Part shown: piece by piece, positions 11,451 to 23,088 of the stretch
How the letters are laid out: each line of letters begins with the position of its first letter
Numbering within the stretch: position 1 is the stretch's first letter
Origin: Diaporthe sp. PMI_573
Lineage: Eukaryota; Ascomycota; Sordariomycetes; Diaporthales; Diaporthaceae
Length of the DNA stretch: 64,000 nucleotides
Direction: 5' to 3'
NCBI GenBank assembly: GCA_021399435.1
Contig: JAJTUP010000007.1
Coordinates: 682,001 to 746,000 of the forward strand
Notes under the pieces: generated by a model
Told to the model about the DNA's origin: nothing
What the model saw: only the letters and a program-made list of their open reading frames with translations
The model's database searches: none
Translations under genes and position numbers: made by a program

Positions 11451-13516
11451 ATGGATCCCCTCTCGATTCCAGTGAGCGTACTCGCTGTCATGGGTGCAGC
11501 GGGGCTCGTCGTGAAAATGGTAGAGGCCATTGAGCATGTGCCACACGAGCTCATCGACATTGCCATTACGGCGAGAGTACTAGAAACGACTCTAAAAGAT
11601 GTGGACCGCTTGCAGTCTACAGCATACAAAATTAGCCAAGGACTCATCTTCCACATCCAGCACAGCGAGTAGATGCTTTTGTCGTTGGCGCGTTACCTCC
11701 AAGACCATGGACTAACTAGCCCGAGCAAGCTGCGATCGCCGATCTACTACCTCCGGTATTCATGATAAGTTCCGGGAATACACAAAAACTGAGTGATGTT
11801 GGGGATGATCTTCTATTTGGCCTTGTCTGCTGTGACATATGGCCAGACGGGATGCATCGAGATGGAACTCCAGCAGCTTGTGATCTCAAGGCATATAACG
11901 CTCGAAAGCTTGGCAGAGCAGAAGTCACAGCTTGAATATCTTGCGAAACAAGACATTGAAATGGGACTTGCGCAAGTTCAGATGGCAAGCCTACGGGAGT
12001 CTATCAAGGTACAAGGCAGTGATCGCACGAGGAATCGTCCCGCAACAGTGGTTCATCTCCACGACAGCATACAGATGGAGAAGGAGGCCGAAGAGTCCCC
12101 CAAAGAGAGCTCTATAGGACCTGTAATTCCTCTACAGAAGGCCCGAAACAAGTGCTCATCCGTGTGTCGCTGCATATTCCGCAAAATAGGCAGGCTGTGC
12201 ACGCCACATTCCACGCGAGACTGGCTCGGCGGTCTCTCCGTGACCTTTTCCGAGATAGGCCCCCCGAGTTCCGACTGCACCGTGCCCAGCTGCTCACAGA
12301 ATCTGAGCCCGTCAGCTTCCATTGACCTCACACTGCCGAGCTGGCTCGCATCGAGCATCGATTCCATCTGGCTCAAGGCCGCACCCGCCCAGGGACCTGA
12401 GCTCCTCCTGCGGTCGAGGAGGATCATCGAGACGCCGGCGTACTATACAGCCGAGCAGAGGAATCTTGTGGCTCTCAGACAGCTGTACGTCGATGGCCGC
12501 GGGGGGATCCATGACGCCAATCCGGTCTCGGGGCGGAATACGCTGTTCGACGGGGTCTCACGGGCCACCTGGACGCGGTGCGCTTCCTGCTCGACAGCGG
12601 TGCCGACATGGAGATGTCTGATTTTTGCGGCTTCACGCCCCGCGACCTTGCCTTTCAGCGCGTCAATACCTCCTGTCCCCCCGGGTTGGCGGCGCAAATT
12701 CACTCCCTCTTCAGACTGGATGAGGTACCAGGCGACCTGGACGTCACCACCGCCCACCGGATAGTCCTGGGCATGTCAACCCTCGCATTGAATGAGTCTC
12801 TATCCGAGCGTCCAGAGAGCCTTGACAAACCAGACCTCCTGTGACGGACACCGCTGTGGTGGGCAATAAGAAGAGACGACCTGCCCAGTTCCCACGCCCT
12901 CCTCGCCCACGGTGCCGACCTCAACATCGCCAACGCCGCCGGCCGCTCCCCGCTACACAACGCCGCGGCGCAGGGCAGCCCGGAGCTAGTGGGCACGATG
13001 CTCTCGCACGGGGCAGACGTGCATCAGCGTTCGTTCGAGGGCAAGACGCCACTGCAGGTGGTTGGCGCGTACGACGTGCTGGAGGATGACGCCGTCATGG
13101 TGGTGGACCAACTGCTTGATGCAGGCGCGAATGTTAACGCCAAGTACTCGTACGGCCACACCCCCATTTCGCTATATTGCTTTGACAGCCACGTGGAAAT
13201 TGCGCGGGTGCTCCTAGAGAGAGGGGCAGATGTCCTGGTACCGGATGGCCAGGGCTGGCTACCGTTGTACTGGACCATCTATGACGGGTCTGCGCTGGTT
13301 TTGGAGCTCTATCTGGCGCATATGAGCTGGGACATGAGTGTCCTCGTCGATGAAGGGGTGGATATTATTCATTTCATGGCAGAACGGTGTATAGTTGAGC
13401 AGGTCCTCGACGCCGTGCTCGCGAAGGCGGATATGTCCAAACTCGACCCGAACGCAAGAGATGCTCAGGGACGGACTGCGGCTGATGTTCTGGAAGAACG
13501 CCATGTTTCCGCTTGA
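11451..13516 (+). pseudogene. Ankyrin-repeat protein with fungal N-terminal helical domain, broken
   Basis: The first piece (11451-11672) starts MDPLSIPVSVLAVMGAAGLV, typical of the Fungal_N helical domain found at the head of fungal NLR and ankyrin proteins. It ends at a stop after 73 codons. A second open frame (11793 to about 12563) holds the Cys-containing linker and PSWL block seen in this family. Ankyrin repeats follow in another frame: HLDAVRFLLDSGADMEMSD around 12566-12622, then RTPLWWA from 12845 on to TAADVLEERHVSA at 13516. The frame changes inside an SRGHLDAV-like unit at a G-run near 12563, as if one G were lost. An in-frame TGA (12842-12844) lies directly before RTPLWWA. Introns do not easily explain either lesion, so it is called a pseudogene; assembly error remains possible. 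Confidence 0.7.
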
Positions 13517-14827
13517 TGAGCGCACATACAAGCAGCTGATGAGGCTGATCGAGCAAGCTGGGAATCCTTCTGAAGTACCCGATTCACCACCTTGGTCGGC
13601 TACTAGTACAGTCGACTCGTGGCACACTGCAAGGTCTCCTCTTTACTCGTGGGATTTTAAGGATTCAAGCAGTGGTGAAAGGTTGTGCCAAAGGAAATGG
13701 CACCACGCCATCACGGAATATACCCTCCCACCTACCTGTGTGCCAACTCCGGACAGAAAACGACACACAAGCATGACACATCATATGTCTGCCATACCTC
13801 CTCTCAGGACCATAAAGAGAGCCTTCCTCGCCAACATCGAGGTTCTCACAGCCACTAGAGGACAGACCAAACCACGGTTCAGATCAAGTCCCTGCATACT
13901 GCGTCCTTGGCAAGTAAACAAGACCAGGTGGTACAGTAGTTGTACACAGAGTTGTACACAGTCACCGTCTATACTGAGATCACTTGTCTTTGCTAGGGGT
14001 CCTATGAGAGTTGCTTGTATCAAAGTTACGTAGCAAGACCTCATCAGATTGTCAAAGTCCAGACACTCAGCGATGCGCATATACCTCCGGGTGGCATTGG
14101 CTCCCCTTGGCTGCGCCGGTTGGTCCTAAGAAGCAGGGTCAGCGCCTTTCTTCTTTCGTTGATGCGACGTGATGGTTACACTTAGCATTACCTCGATGTT
14201 GAGAAAGGATTGGGAAGTTGGGCATCTCTAGCCACGCAGCCACGCGATGAGCTCGTGACTCCTAGACCTTTTCTATGCGAAACCGGGCACACTGCCAAGT
14301 GTTTCGGGCCGCGTTTCGCGCAATATAAGTAAACTAGACTTAGTAAGACCATGGTACCGGCGGTAGCAGGCGCTGATTCAGAACCATGGGTCCCGATTAA
14401 CGACGGCGGCGCCCCGAGCCCTTTTTATTTCCAGTTTATGAATTGAGAGCGTGGCCGATGCTCTTGGACGAGGCCATTCCGTTGATCGTCGGCTTGGGTT
14501 ATGCGTGCTTTGGATAGCGGCGGCTCTACCGCGGCTTGGTCCGGTGGCTCGGACCGTATCTACGACAATAGTCACATGGCGCTTGTGAGCTGGTCGAATC
14601 ATCGTGTGGTTAAAAGCCTCTAGCGGGCTCCCACGGGATTTAGCATAATAGGGATTCGGGCGGCTACCGAGATTCTTTGTCGTCAATCGCAATATGCTTC
14701 TTTTCAATCTAACATGGTGTCTCACCAGCCCTACCAAACGTACTTGTCGCAACCCGAAACATCACGGGGCAATATCGCGACATTTGTGGACTGGGAGATG
14801 ATGGTCTCGTCAACTTGTTGATATGCA
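13517..14827. other. Intergenic region with one unexplained open stretch
   Basis: No gene was recognised. The segment from about 14378 to 14752 is open for 124 codons on the minus strand and GC-richer than its flanks, but it shows no domain I know. A 12-bp unit (GTTGTACACAGA-like) is repeated in tandem near 13938-13960. The last few hundred bases are the promoter of the SRR1-like gene. Confidence 0.4.
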
Positions 14828-16140
14828 ATGGACCTGGCCTCAATAATGAATGAGGGAGGGGGACCGCCTCCGGCTCACCGAAGCAGTCACTCAGAACTCT
14901 CGACGGTGAACCTAGCAGCTTTGCAGGAAGAGATTCACAGAATGGAATGCCCGAACCTTGCGGCTCGAAAACTCAAAGCCCGGGAACTATTCGACCGTGG
15001 CGTTCCCTTCTTCACAAAACCGGCCATGGAAGATCTCAAAGCTCAAATCGAGGCCATCAAAGCCATGGCTGAGAATGGAAGATCGACAGACGGCCAGAAA
15101 TTTGTGTTCTCGTCCATCACCGGGCAGACGATCGAGCGTGCAGTAATGAAAGGCCTGACGCAGTCGAGGCAATTTGGGAAAGAAACGGTGATGTATGTAT
15201 CCTGTTCGAGCCTGATTTATTGTCATTGCCCTGAAAGCCGACATAGCCATCCAGACGTCGAGGCAGTCAGTCGCCCACTTGCGCGCTGTACTGTCGTATT
15301 TTCCACCCTTTTACCGGATTTGAATATTCCAGCGCGCCTAACAGCGAAGATAGACTCGAACCATGCTTGCTATACACTACGTACCAGTCCATGATACATA
15401 ATAAATACTCTGATCAGGCCCTTTGTCCCCTGCAAATATGCTATGGCGGCCATAGCGAGTCGACGCAGCAAAGTAGCCTCGAAGACACCCGAGCGGCATT
15501 CAAGACATACCGGGACAGGTGGGAGGCCAGCGAAGATTGCCTCAGGCTGAGGTTCTCTATGGTATCCACCACCTCATTGCCCGGCATCACCAAAATCATC
15601 GCATTCGCGTGCTCGTCGATATCGCGTGACGACGACCAGCTGAGACACCGAAGCGCACCGCAACACGCACTAATTCTGACACTCCGAGATATGCTCCAAG
15701 CTTCTCAGCAGGGGGTACAGATCAAGTGTCTCGCCCAGGACCCCGCGTACACCGAAGTCGACAGGCTCGTTCTCTCGGAAGTTGGGATCACGGTGGTCGA
15801 CGACCCTCAAGGCTTCCTCGAGGTGGATGACCAGAGTGTCGTGTTGTCGTTCTCCCCGAACGTCCCTGTCAGACAGATAATCACCGACCTAGCCCGACCG
15901 GTCATCCTGGCCTGGGACACAGTCCACACCGAGGAGCAGACGATCAGCCGCTGGGCGAAGGTGTTTGAGCCGCCCAAGACATACACCAGCGCCGAGGAGC
16001 TCGAGGCGTGCATATGCGACCCTGAGTCGTCCCGGGTGCGGGCGATGATCCGGGAAGAGTACGTCGAGCTTGAGAAGCTGGATGGCAAGGGCTTTGGCGA
16101 GGCTAGCGTTTACATCAGGGATGATGGGAGGAGGAGCTGA
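14828..16140 (+). CDS. SRR1-like domain protein
   Basis: SRR1 (sensitivity to red light reduced) domain proteins are linked to light and clock signalling in plants and to transcription or heme control in other eukaryotes; fungal members are mostly uncharacterised. Two exons, 14828-15192 and 15333-16140, give about 390 residues. The second half carries the domain: ITKIIAFACSSIS, QHALILTLRDML, CLAQDPAYTEVD, then VVDDPQGFLEVDDQSVVLSFSP and VRQIITDLARPVILAWDTV. The intron has a GTATGT donor at 15193. Two acceptors (AG at 15331-15332 and at 15343-15344) both keep frame, differing by four residues. The N-terminal 120 residues are a family-specific helical region. Confidence 0.85.
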
Positions 16141-16738
16141 GGTAATCTCACCGATTGCCTAGTCGACAGTGCCAAATACGGCCCGTTGCAGCTTTCGTCG
16201 TCACACACGATGTAGGGGTAACACAGCAGCGTAGCATTGAACATGCTCAAGACAGATTTTGAGTTTGGATCCCAAGAGTCTGGACCTGAATGGCAAATAC
16301 ATCCTCCACGTTAATTAGGTTTCGGTGGTCCGAATCAGGATCAGAGTGCCTAGCACCCCTGTGACAACCTAAGCCTCCCGGGAGCTATGACTTGCAGCTT
16401 CTTAATGCCCCCGGCCTTTGTTCAACACACCAGTACAGCCGCACATCTGAGCACCCGCGTGGCAGGTTCACATCGTAATTATGCTAAGAATAGTGGGCCT
16501 AGAAGAGATGAGATATTTGAGTAAAAACAGCGCATGCAAATTGTCCATATTAATATAATAGCCTTGGGTATCTTAACACGACGGCTTCAGCCCCACCAAA
16601 CTCAAGCTGTAGGCTGGCTGGCCGTCCCAAATCCGTCCCCATGTCCCCCACCAGAAGGCCTGACTTGCGCCCTACTGCTCTAATATCACGTACTCGCAAT
16701 TTATAGCTCAGGTCCGCCCAGTCACCTACTCCCCCATC
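16141..16738. other. Convergent intergenic region
   Basis: This gap holds the 3' regions of the SRR1-like gene (plus strand) and the acetyltransferase (minus strand). No gene, RNA or repeat was seen. Confidence 0.5.
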
Positions 16739-18156
16739 TTAAACCCCCTCCCCAACGTGCTGCAGCTCCTCTCTGTCCACCTTCAACGCTTCCTCCAGCG
16801 TGATGGCCGTCTCGTCGACCACGACGGGCTCGCGGCCATTGTCGCTGTTGAGATAGTAACGCACAGAAGCCGGGTTGCCCATAGCGACACAGCTGGGGGG
16901 CACGTCCTTTGTGACGACGCTGCCGGCGCCAATGGTGGAGTAGGAGCCGATGGTGACTCCCGGGAGGACGGTGACGCCCGCGCCGACCCACACACCGTCA
17001 CCGATAACCACCTTTGCGCCCCAGCTGCCCGGCTTACCAGTAATAAACTCGGATCGCTCCTCGAACCGGACCGGGTGGCCAACGCCGATGATGGTCACGC
17101 CGGGGCCGAGGGAGCACTGCTCGCCGATGACGATGTCGGCGACGGGGGTGTCAAGGATGGTACAATTGCGGTTGATAAAAGTCGCTGCTACGTGTTAGTC
17201 ACCTGCTACGGAGCCTGAAGTGTTGCATTCTGGAACGGTCCAAAACATGAGGGACGGGGATCCGTGAAAGGAGAAGAATGGTGCTTACTCGGGGCGATCT
17301 TGACGCGCAGGCCGTAGTCCATGTAGACCGGCTGCTTGACGTAGGGGATCGTCGGGCGGGGAGGCGGGCTGGCTGAGACGGGGGTCACGGGCGGAGTGTG
17401 CGCGGCGGTCGAGTCCCGGGCCTCGGGCTTGGCTCGGCGCTTGAATATGGCGGAGAAGTCCACGGCGGGACTGGCATTGGCGTCTCGTTGGGTCTTGTTG
17501 TTGGGGTCGACGATGCTAGAGTAGTGTTGTCAGTCTGGGATTGCTCTCATGAAGAGCTCTTCGACTCGGTGCATCTCCCAGACCCCACAGTCATCAACCA
17601 ACCTGGGATGCTGCTGGATCATATGCGGCCACAGCAGGAAACGCGACTCAGAGCGATCGATGACTTACCGCTTCCATCCGCTCACACGGTCGTCGATCGC
17701 GACGTCCTCGGGCAGCTTGTTGTATTCCTGACAAGCAAGCGCGCATCGCAGTCTCGCGGCCCGAAAGTCGTCGTTGCCACTCATAAAGGCAATTCGTCTC
17801 GCCTGTCCGTTGCTGACGGGGCTTGCACCCGCGGAATAGATTTCCTCGTCCACGTCCCTGATCGCTAGATCACTGGTTCCCACGTGGATATGGTAGCCAA
17901 GTCGCCTGTCGAAGAAGCTCTGGCTGGCCTGTCCGTCATGGGGGGAGGACTGTTGGAACGGGTGATCGCACATAGTAGTCGTTTGCTCCTCAGGATTATG
18001 CTCCTTGTTGCTTGCTTCCTCGGTCTGTGATGTTGTTTCGGTATAGTCGTGGAAGGATGGAAATTGCAGAATGATCCCTCCCTTCCTCGAAGTTCTTGCG
18101 GGTTCATATGCTGGTGCCAGGTCTTCTACTGAAGCAGTGGTCTCTTTTATGGGCAA
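16739..18156 (-). CDS. Maltose/galactoside O-acetyltransferase-like protein (left-handed beta-helix)
   Basis: This is a predicted acetyl-CoA-dependent sugar O-acetyltransferase. Exons 18156-17669, 17515-17289 and 17184-16739 (introns 17516-17668 and 17185-17288) give up to 386 residues. Exon one ends with a mac-type helical segment (AARLRCALACQEYNKLPED). Exon two is a proline-rich linker then YVKQPVYMDYGLRVKIAP. Exon three has the hexapeptide repeats: TFINRNCTILDTPVADIVIG, the GHPV loop with the probable catalytic His, and VIGDGVWVGAGVTVLPGVTI followed by GNPA. The first ~100 residues from 18156 are low-complexity, so the true start may be the in-frame Met at 17973. The second acceptor could also lie 3 bp upstream. 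Confidence 0.85.
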
Positions 18157-19869
18157 GGGCGATGGGGGAGGGCGTCAGTGTCACTCCATTGAGCTGAGCA
18201 GGCGCGATGGCGTGGCTCAATGGAGGCATGAAGGCAACTTTTCACAGACGCTATTAGACCGCGAACCAAACGAGTGAAGGCAGCGTGGGCAAGGCGTGGC
18301 TAATCAGACATAAACATCCCCCCCGGTGAGACAGGACAAGGTGAATGGCAAGCTGACGACCGGAATTCGAGCTCGCCATGTAGCCACACGTGCAACGCTC
18401 CAACAGAGTATGGCTGGGCTCAAGGTAATTATGGCCGATCGCCTAGGTAAGTGGCCGCTGGGCCGTGTCAGCCCTCTCGTGCATGGGAGGGTACCTTTGC
18501 CGGAGTGAAACATATCATAAGCATGCCTCCAAGACCTGTGAAGTCGGACGTGAGGCTGGATTGCTTGGGGGTTGATTCGATCAGGAGCACCTACTCTCGT
18601 TGGGGTTTGTGGGAGACGTTCCGTGGATCCCAAGAGCTGAGCGCCTAGTGTCTCTGGCTTGTGACTACTCACATTTCCCCAGCCAACTGGATGGTCGGGA
18701 TGCGACACAATTGGTTTCTTTAACGAGACCGGGAATGTATTCCTGATTGGCATGTCCCGCCTCAACGACGGGGGAGCAACCGGGGAAGTCTTTCGTGCAT
18801 ACATCACACAATTCATGCGGCAACTCTCGATAGAGCACAAGCCCTGAGCAAGCCATATCCAGCGGTTACACGGGGCGTTGGGTCAGAGTAGCACCGCGGG
18901 AACACTGACACACCAGGTGTGTGTGTTGCATGTTGACCCAGCAGACACAGTGCCGATTGGGCTGCCCGGTTTGCCCCCCTGAGTAGCCGGCAGTTCCGTC
19001 AGCTTAGCGTCATCTCTCATTCCTCGATAACGTTCGTGCAAAACCATAAAAGGCTCACATGGCCGTTGTCTTTGCTTTTTCCTGCGGGCAATACGGGCCT
19101 AACCCTGAACACAATCGGCTCACTTCGGTGTATCCCGTGTGGCGGCCTGCTAAAAGTACTTCCACCCAGACTCCTGGGGCACATTGTCACTGATCGAGAA
19201 AAGTCGATCAGCCGCACCCGTTCCTCCGTCGACGATCGCCCGTATACTAGCCCGAACACACACGTCACCACGAACATGCGAGTTCTTGGAACAGGCTCGG
19301 TGTGTGGTTGTTCATTTCCTGCCGCCTCTCAATCGCCATTTCGAGGGGAAAAGCAAGCTTGGACGCGGACCAGAGCTTCGTGGGTGGTGGACACTCACTT
19401 GCTTATGCAGTTGCCCTATATTGGCAATAGTGAACAAGATTCCAGGACAAGTCACCGGCTATTTACATCCTGCCCGGCTAATCGGCGTCAGCTTACTATC
19501 TTTGGAGAAGGGGGGCCCAGCTCTGGGGTATGACAGCGAGGAGAGGAGATTAGCATGATATCACAGCGACCAAGCAGTTGGGAATGCCGTACCTATATTC
19601 AACCACGTTCAACGCAATTCACTAGGGCGGTGCCATTCACATTGGTTGGACCCCACCGCTATCGCCAACAGCGTGGTCTGTGATCATGACCACATGCGAA
19701 ATATAAGTCAAACGTCCAACAAGACCGGTGAGTCTCAACCGCATCTGCACGCCCCGCCCCCTTCCCCCTTCGGGCCTCCCCAACTCAGACGGACCTCCCA
19801 AACCACGAACTCACCAAGAACAGAGCCAGTGTGTCACAAGGGAAGCCAGGCCCAGCCGGGTTGTAATCT
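18157..19869. other. Intergenic region, no gene recognised
   Basis: The left end is the promoter of the acetyltransferase and the right end is downstream of the NACHT gene. The longest open frame (18304-18840, minus, 178 codons) has no recognisable domain and an unremarkable composition. I see no RNA gene or repeat. Confidence 0.45.
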
Positions 19870-22800
19870 TCAGCGTCGAAGCTGGGCTTGGATGAGCTTC
19901 TCATCGGCAAGGCCAACGCACTCCTGCAGCGGCTGCAGTGCATGAGCATATAACCCCGGCATGCGTCTCAGTACAGTCGACACCGGCATGAGATCTGCCT
20001 TCGATTCCGGGATCAAGGGTCCAGGTCTGGCCCATGATGATGGGAGCTCCGGGCAAGCGCCATGTTCCAGCATGGCTCTGATGGCGTCAACGTGTGCCTT
20101 CTGGGCATCGGCTGGCGGTGCCCCTCTGGTAGCCAAGGTGTCAAGAAATCGAATGAACCCTGCCCATATAGAAATGCCATGAAAGTCCTCATTTGGATCT
20201 GCGCCAAGCTCCAGTGCGAGGCGGAGCACTTCGACGTTGGGAAAGCGGTTTCCAATTGTGAAGTCGGAGCCCAAGTAGTCGGAAAACCGCCCGATGAGGA
20301 TGCAATTCAAGACGGAGAGGCCGCGCTTGTCATGCAGGGCCTGGGCCGTCAACGCCTTCCTGAGGTAAGCCGTAAGATCGAAATCTATGGCCACACCAAG
20401 AAAGTCAGGGGCCGGTGTCTCGGCCTCACGGAAGCTCGCGCAGATATACCACGCGTGGTTGGCCGATTTGTGTGACTGCGCGCGCCCAAGTGATTCAACA
20501 ATGGGCCTGAGCTGGGCCGCGATGAGGACAGACTCGTCCGAATGCTTTAGGTCCTCAGTGCCGAGAGCACTCAGGATATAACTTGACAGGCCCAGGGCCA
20601 TCTGGGCGTGCATCTTGTTGCCTTCGTAATCGAGTGACTGGATTTGTGCTAGCCTGGCCCTGCATAGGAACAGTCTGGTATCGAAATGGCCGCCTGAATA
20701 TGCCTGGAGTTGCTGGAGCACTTTTGGGCTGAAAAGGAAGTCCCGAAGAGAACGATGGATGAGGCCCACATGGCGGTTGCACGCCCTCACAAGCCCCAGG
20801 GTGCTGCGGATATGGGTCGGCGATTTACACAGCGCATCTTCGTCTATATCTGTTAGCCCCAATGTTTCTGGGAGGCCAGCCGACTCCTCCATGTCCCCAG
20901 CTACGTAATAGCACTCGATGAGTCCTCGGCACCTGCTATTAATTCGACGAGCGGTAGTATCGAGTTTGAATTCAAGTTCGGCGGTATCATTCAGATCGAA
21001 CGCGGCGGCATTGTACTCTCCTTGAGATTGGGCGGTGTCATGAATCTTTGCTGTGTAGGAGAGGTCAAGCAGCCGAAGCCCTTGCAGAGTTGTGAATGAT
21101 TGCTCGTCATACATCGTGATCTGAAACAAATGTGATGCTTCTTGTCTGTATTCTGGAGGAATTGAGTCAATGAATCGTGTAAAGTAGCTGTCGAGGTCAC
21201 GCGGTATCTCGTGAGCTTTGTCGACAAGCTCAGCGAAAGTCGCTCCGTCTCTTGCTGCTCGGAGAAGCTCGTGTACAACTAGCCTCACCCACAGAAAGAC
21301 ACCAGAAGCTGTGTCGACGAGGAATGAGACCAATTCGTTCACGGTGTGGGGGCTGTTTCGACTTAGAGTTTGTATGCGCCGCTCCTTTGCAAAACGTTCC
21401 GTGACATATATCCGGATGTCGCTGTACGTGAGATTCTCTAGCTTGAGGCGGGGGTGGTCGTGGAAGGCGTCCCGAAATATGTTGTCCGGTCGGCTTGATA
21501 TGCAAAGCTTGACGTTATGGTAAGTTGCGAGGTCGCGAACAAAATCGACAAGCTCTTCTCGGCATTCTTCATCCCCTTGGAGTTCCTAGGTTTGTTTTGG
21601 TTAGGGAAAGGCTTTTCAAGGCGCTTTTCTCGTCTACTAGCAACTACAAGCTGCGGGATATAAATGCGACGTACATCGAGGCCGTCAATGAGGAAGAACA
21701 GACGAGCTTCGGTTATGCGAACGAAAGCACGTATTCCATTGAGCAATTCTGATTCGGTCCATTCGTTGGAAGTCGCATCAGGGGACAGTGCTCTTCTCCA
21801 CCGGCTTGCAGAAACGCATGGTTCAGAGAGCCTAGGGACTTGGTCAAATAGCTGGAAAAGTAGGGAGCGCAGCATGCCGGCCCTCGACTTCTGCAATGTG
21901 GTCCCTGGACTCCAGAAAAAGTGTGCCACTTTGATAACAGTCTTGGATTCCGCCCACGGGTAAAGGTGATCGTGAACATCTAGTCTGTCGAAAATGAACC
22001 GAGCTAGTGTTGACTTGCCGGAACCTTCATTTGCATTAAAGACTGTCTCTACTTCAGTAGAATACGTGTTTTGGGGAAGACTCACCGGGCTTTCCATGGA
22101 TCCAGTAAATGCTTCGAGGGTTTTCTGCTTTTCCGGCCCACGAAACGAAGTTATGCCAGTCCTTCTGCCCGAGCGGGTCGGCCTGGAAAAGCCACTCATA
22201 TGTGTTCTCGTAAGCGACGGATATTTCCTCCTTTCTTTCCTGCATCTGGGGGAATTGCAAGCTTTGGAGAATTCTGTGCTGCGCCGTCTCGATATTTCTC
22301 AAGGCCTCCGATGACTTGCTCGCTTCATCCGATGCTCTCTGGTGCTCCCAGATTTGTGTGAGCTGTTCCGACAGTTGTGCTAGTTGAGTTTGGTGGTCAA
22401 GACTGAGCTCGCCCATTCCATTTCCGCGGTAATCGAATGACATTTCGTTCAGACAGGATGTCAGCCTTCCAATCTCTGCCTGCAATGAGCCCGTGTTCTT
22501 CTGAAGGGTGTCAAGAATGCGATGTTCAACGTCAGTGGTCGCGCTTTTGACACTGCTGTGCAGCGTAAAAGACCTCTCACTGGGATGATCAGATCAGTCA
22601 GCGTGGTTCTTACTTTGCCAAGTCAAAAGTAGGAAAGAACTGGAGACTTACTGCATGAAAAGCAAGAAAGCCAAAGTCAGATTTGCTCGACTCTCAGAGA
22701 TCGCCTTTTCAAAACTTTCCACTTTATCCTGATACCACATCGTCTTGATACTGATCCCGATGCTGTGCCACACGGACTTCTTTGTGACCTTCAGGCTATC

Positions 22801-23088
22801 AAGAAGCTGGATGAAATCACCCGACAACCTCAGACACTGTTCATTCGCCTCAACAAGCCTCAACTCCGCCGGAGACAGCGGAGTCTTCCCGAGCCTGTCG
22901 GGCAAGAAGCCTCGGAGCTCATCGTTGAGACTTTCGATTGCGTACAGGTTGCCGAGAATGGTGCTGATCTCATCCGGCGCTCCACTTTTGTAGCACTCGG
23001 CGGTCTTGCCCAGGACGCGGAGGCTTGTCTCCACAATCTGGAGGACATTGCACGCGACGGAAAATGCGCTCAGAGGGTCGAGAACCAT
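19870..23088 (-). CDS. NLR-like STAND protein: Fungal_N - NACHT - helical/ankyrin-like C-terminus
   Basis: NACHT STAND proteins are nucleotide-switched signalling ATPases; in fungi many act in self/non-self recognition and cell death. Five exons, 23088-22652, 22579-22086, 22024-21675 and 21585-19870 with introns 22580-22651, 22025-22085 and 21586-21674, actually make four exons and 998 residues. The start MVLDPLSAFSVACNVLQIV is the Fungal_N head domain. Exon two is largely helical and ends WIHGKPG. The next exon completes the Walker A GKPGSGKST (about 307-315), splitting a glycine codon. Walker B is LFFLIDGLD (about 419-427), followed by KLCISSRPDNIFRDAF (sensor-like region). The C-terminal half resembles the DUF7791 helical block with weak ankyrin-like units. 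All frames join cleanly, so it looks intact. The ligand is unknown. Confidence 0.9.

Noticed and set aside
18304..18840. 178-codon minus-strand open frame
   Set aside because: No domain, no leader or promoter signature, and no support from a neighbouring exon; left as intergenic.
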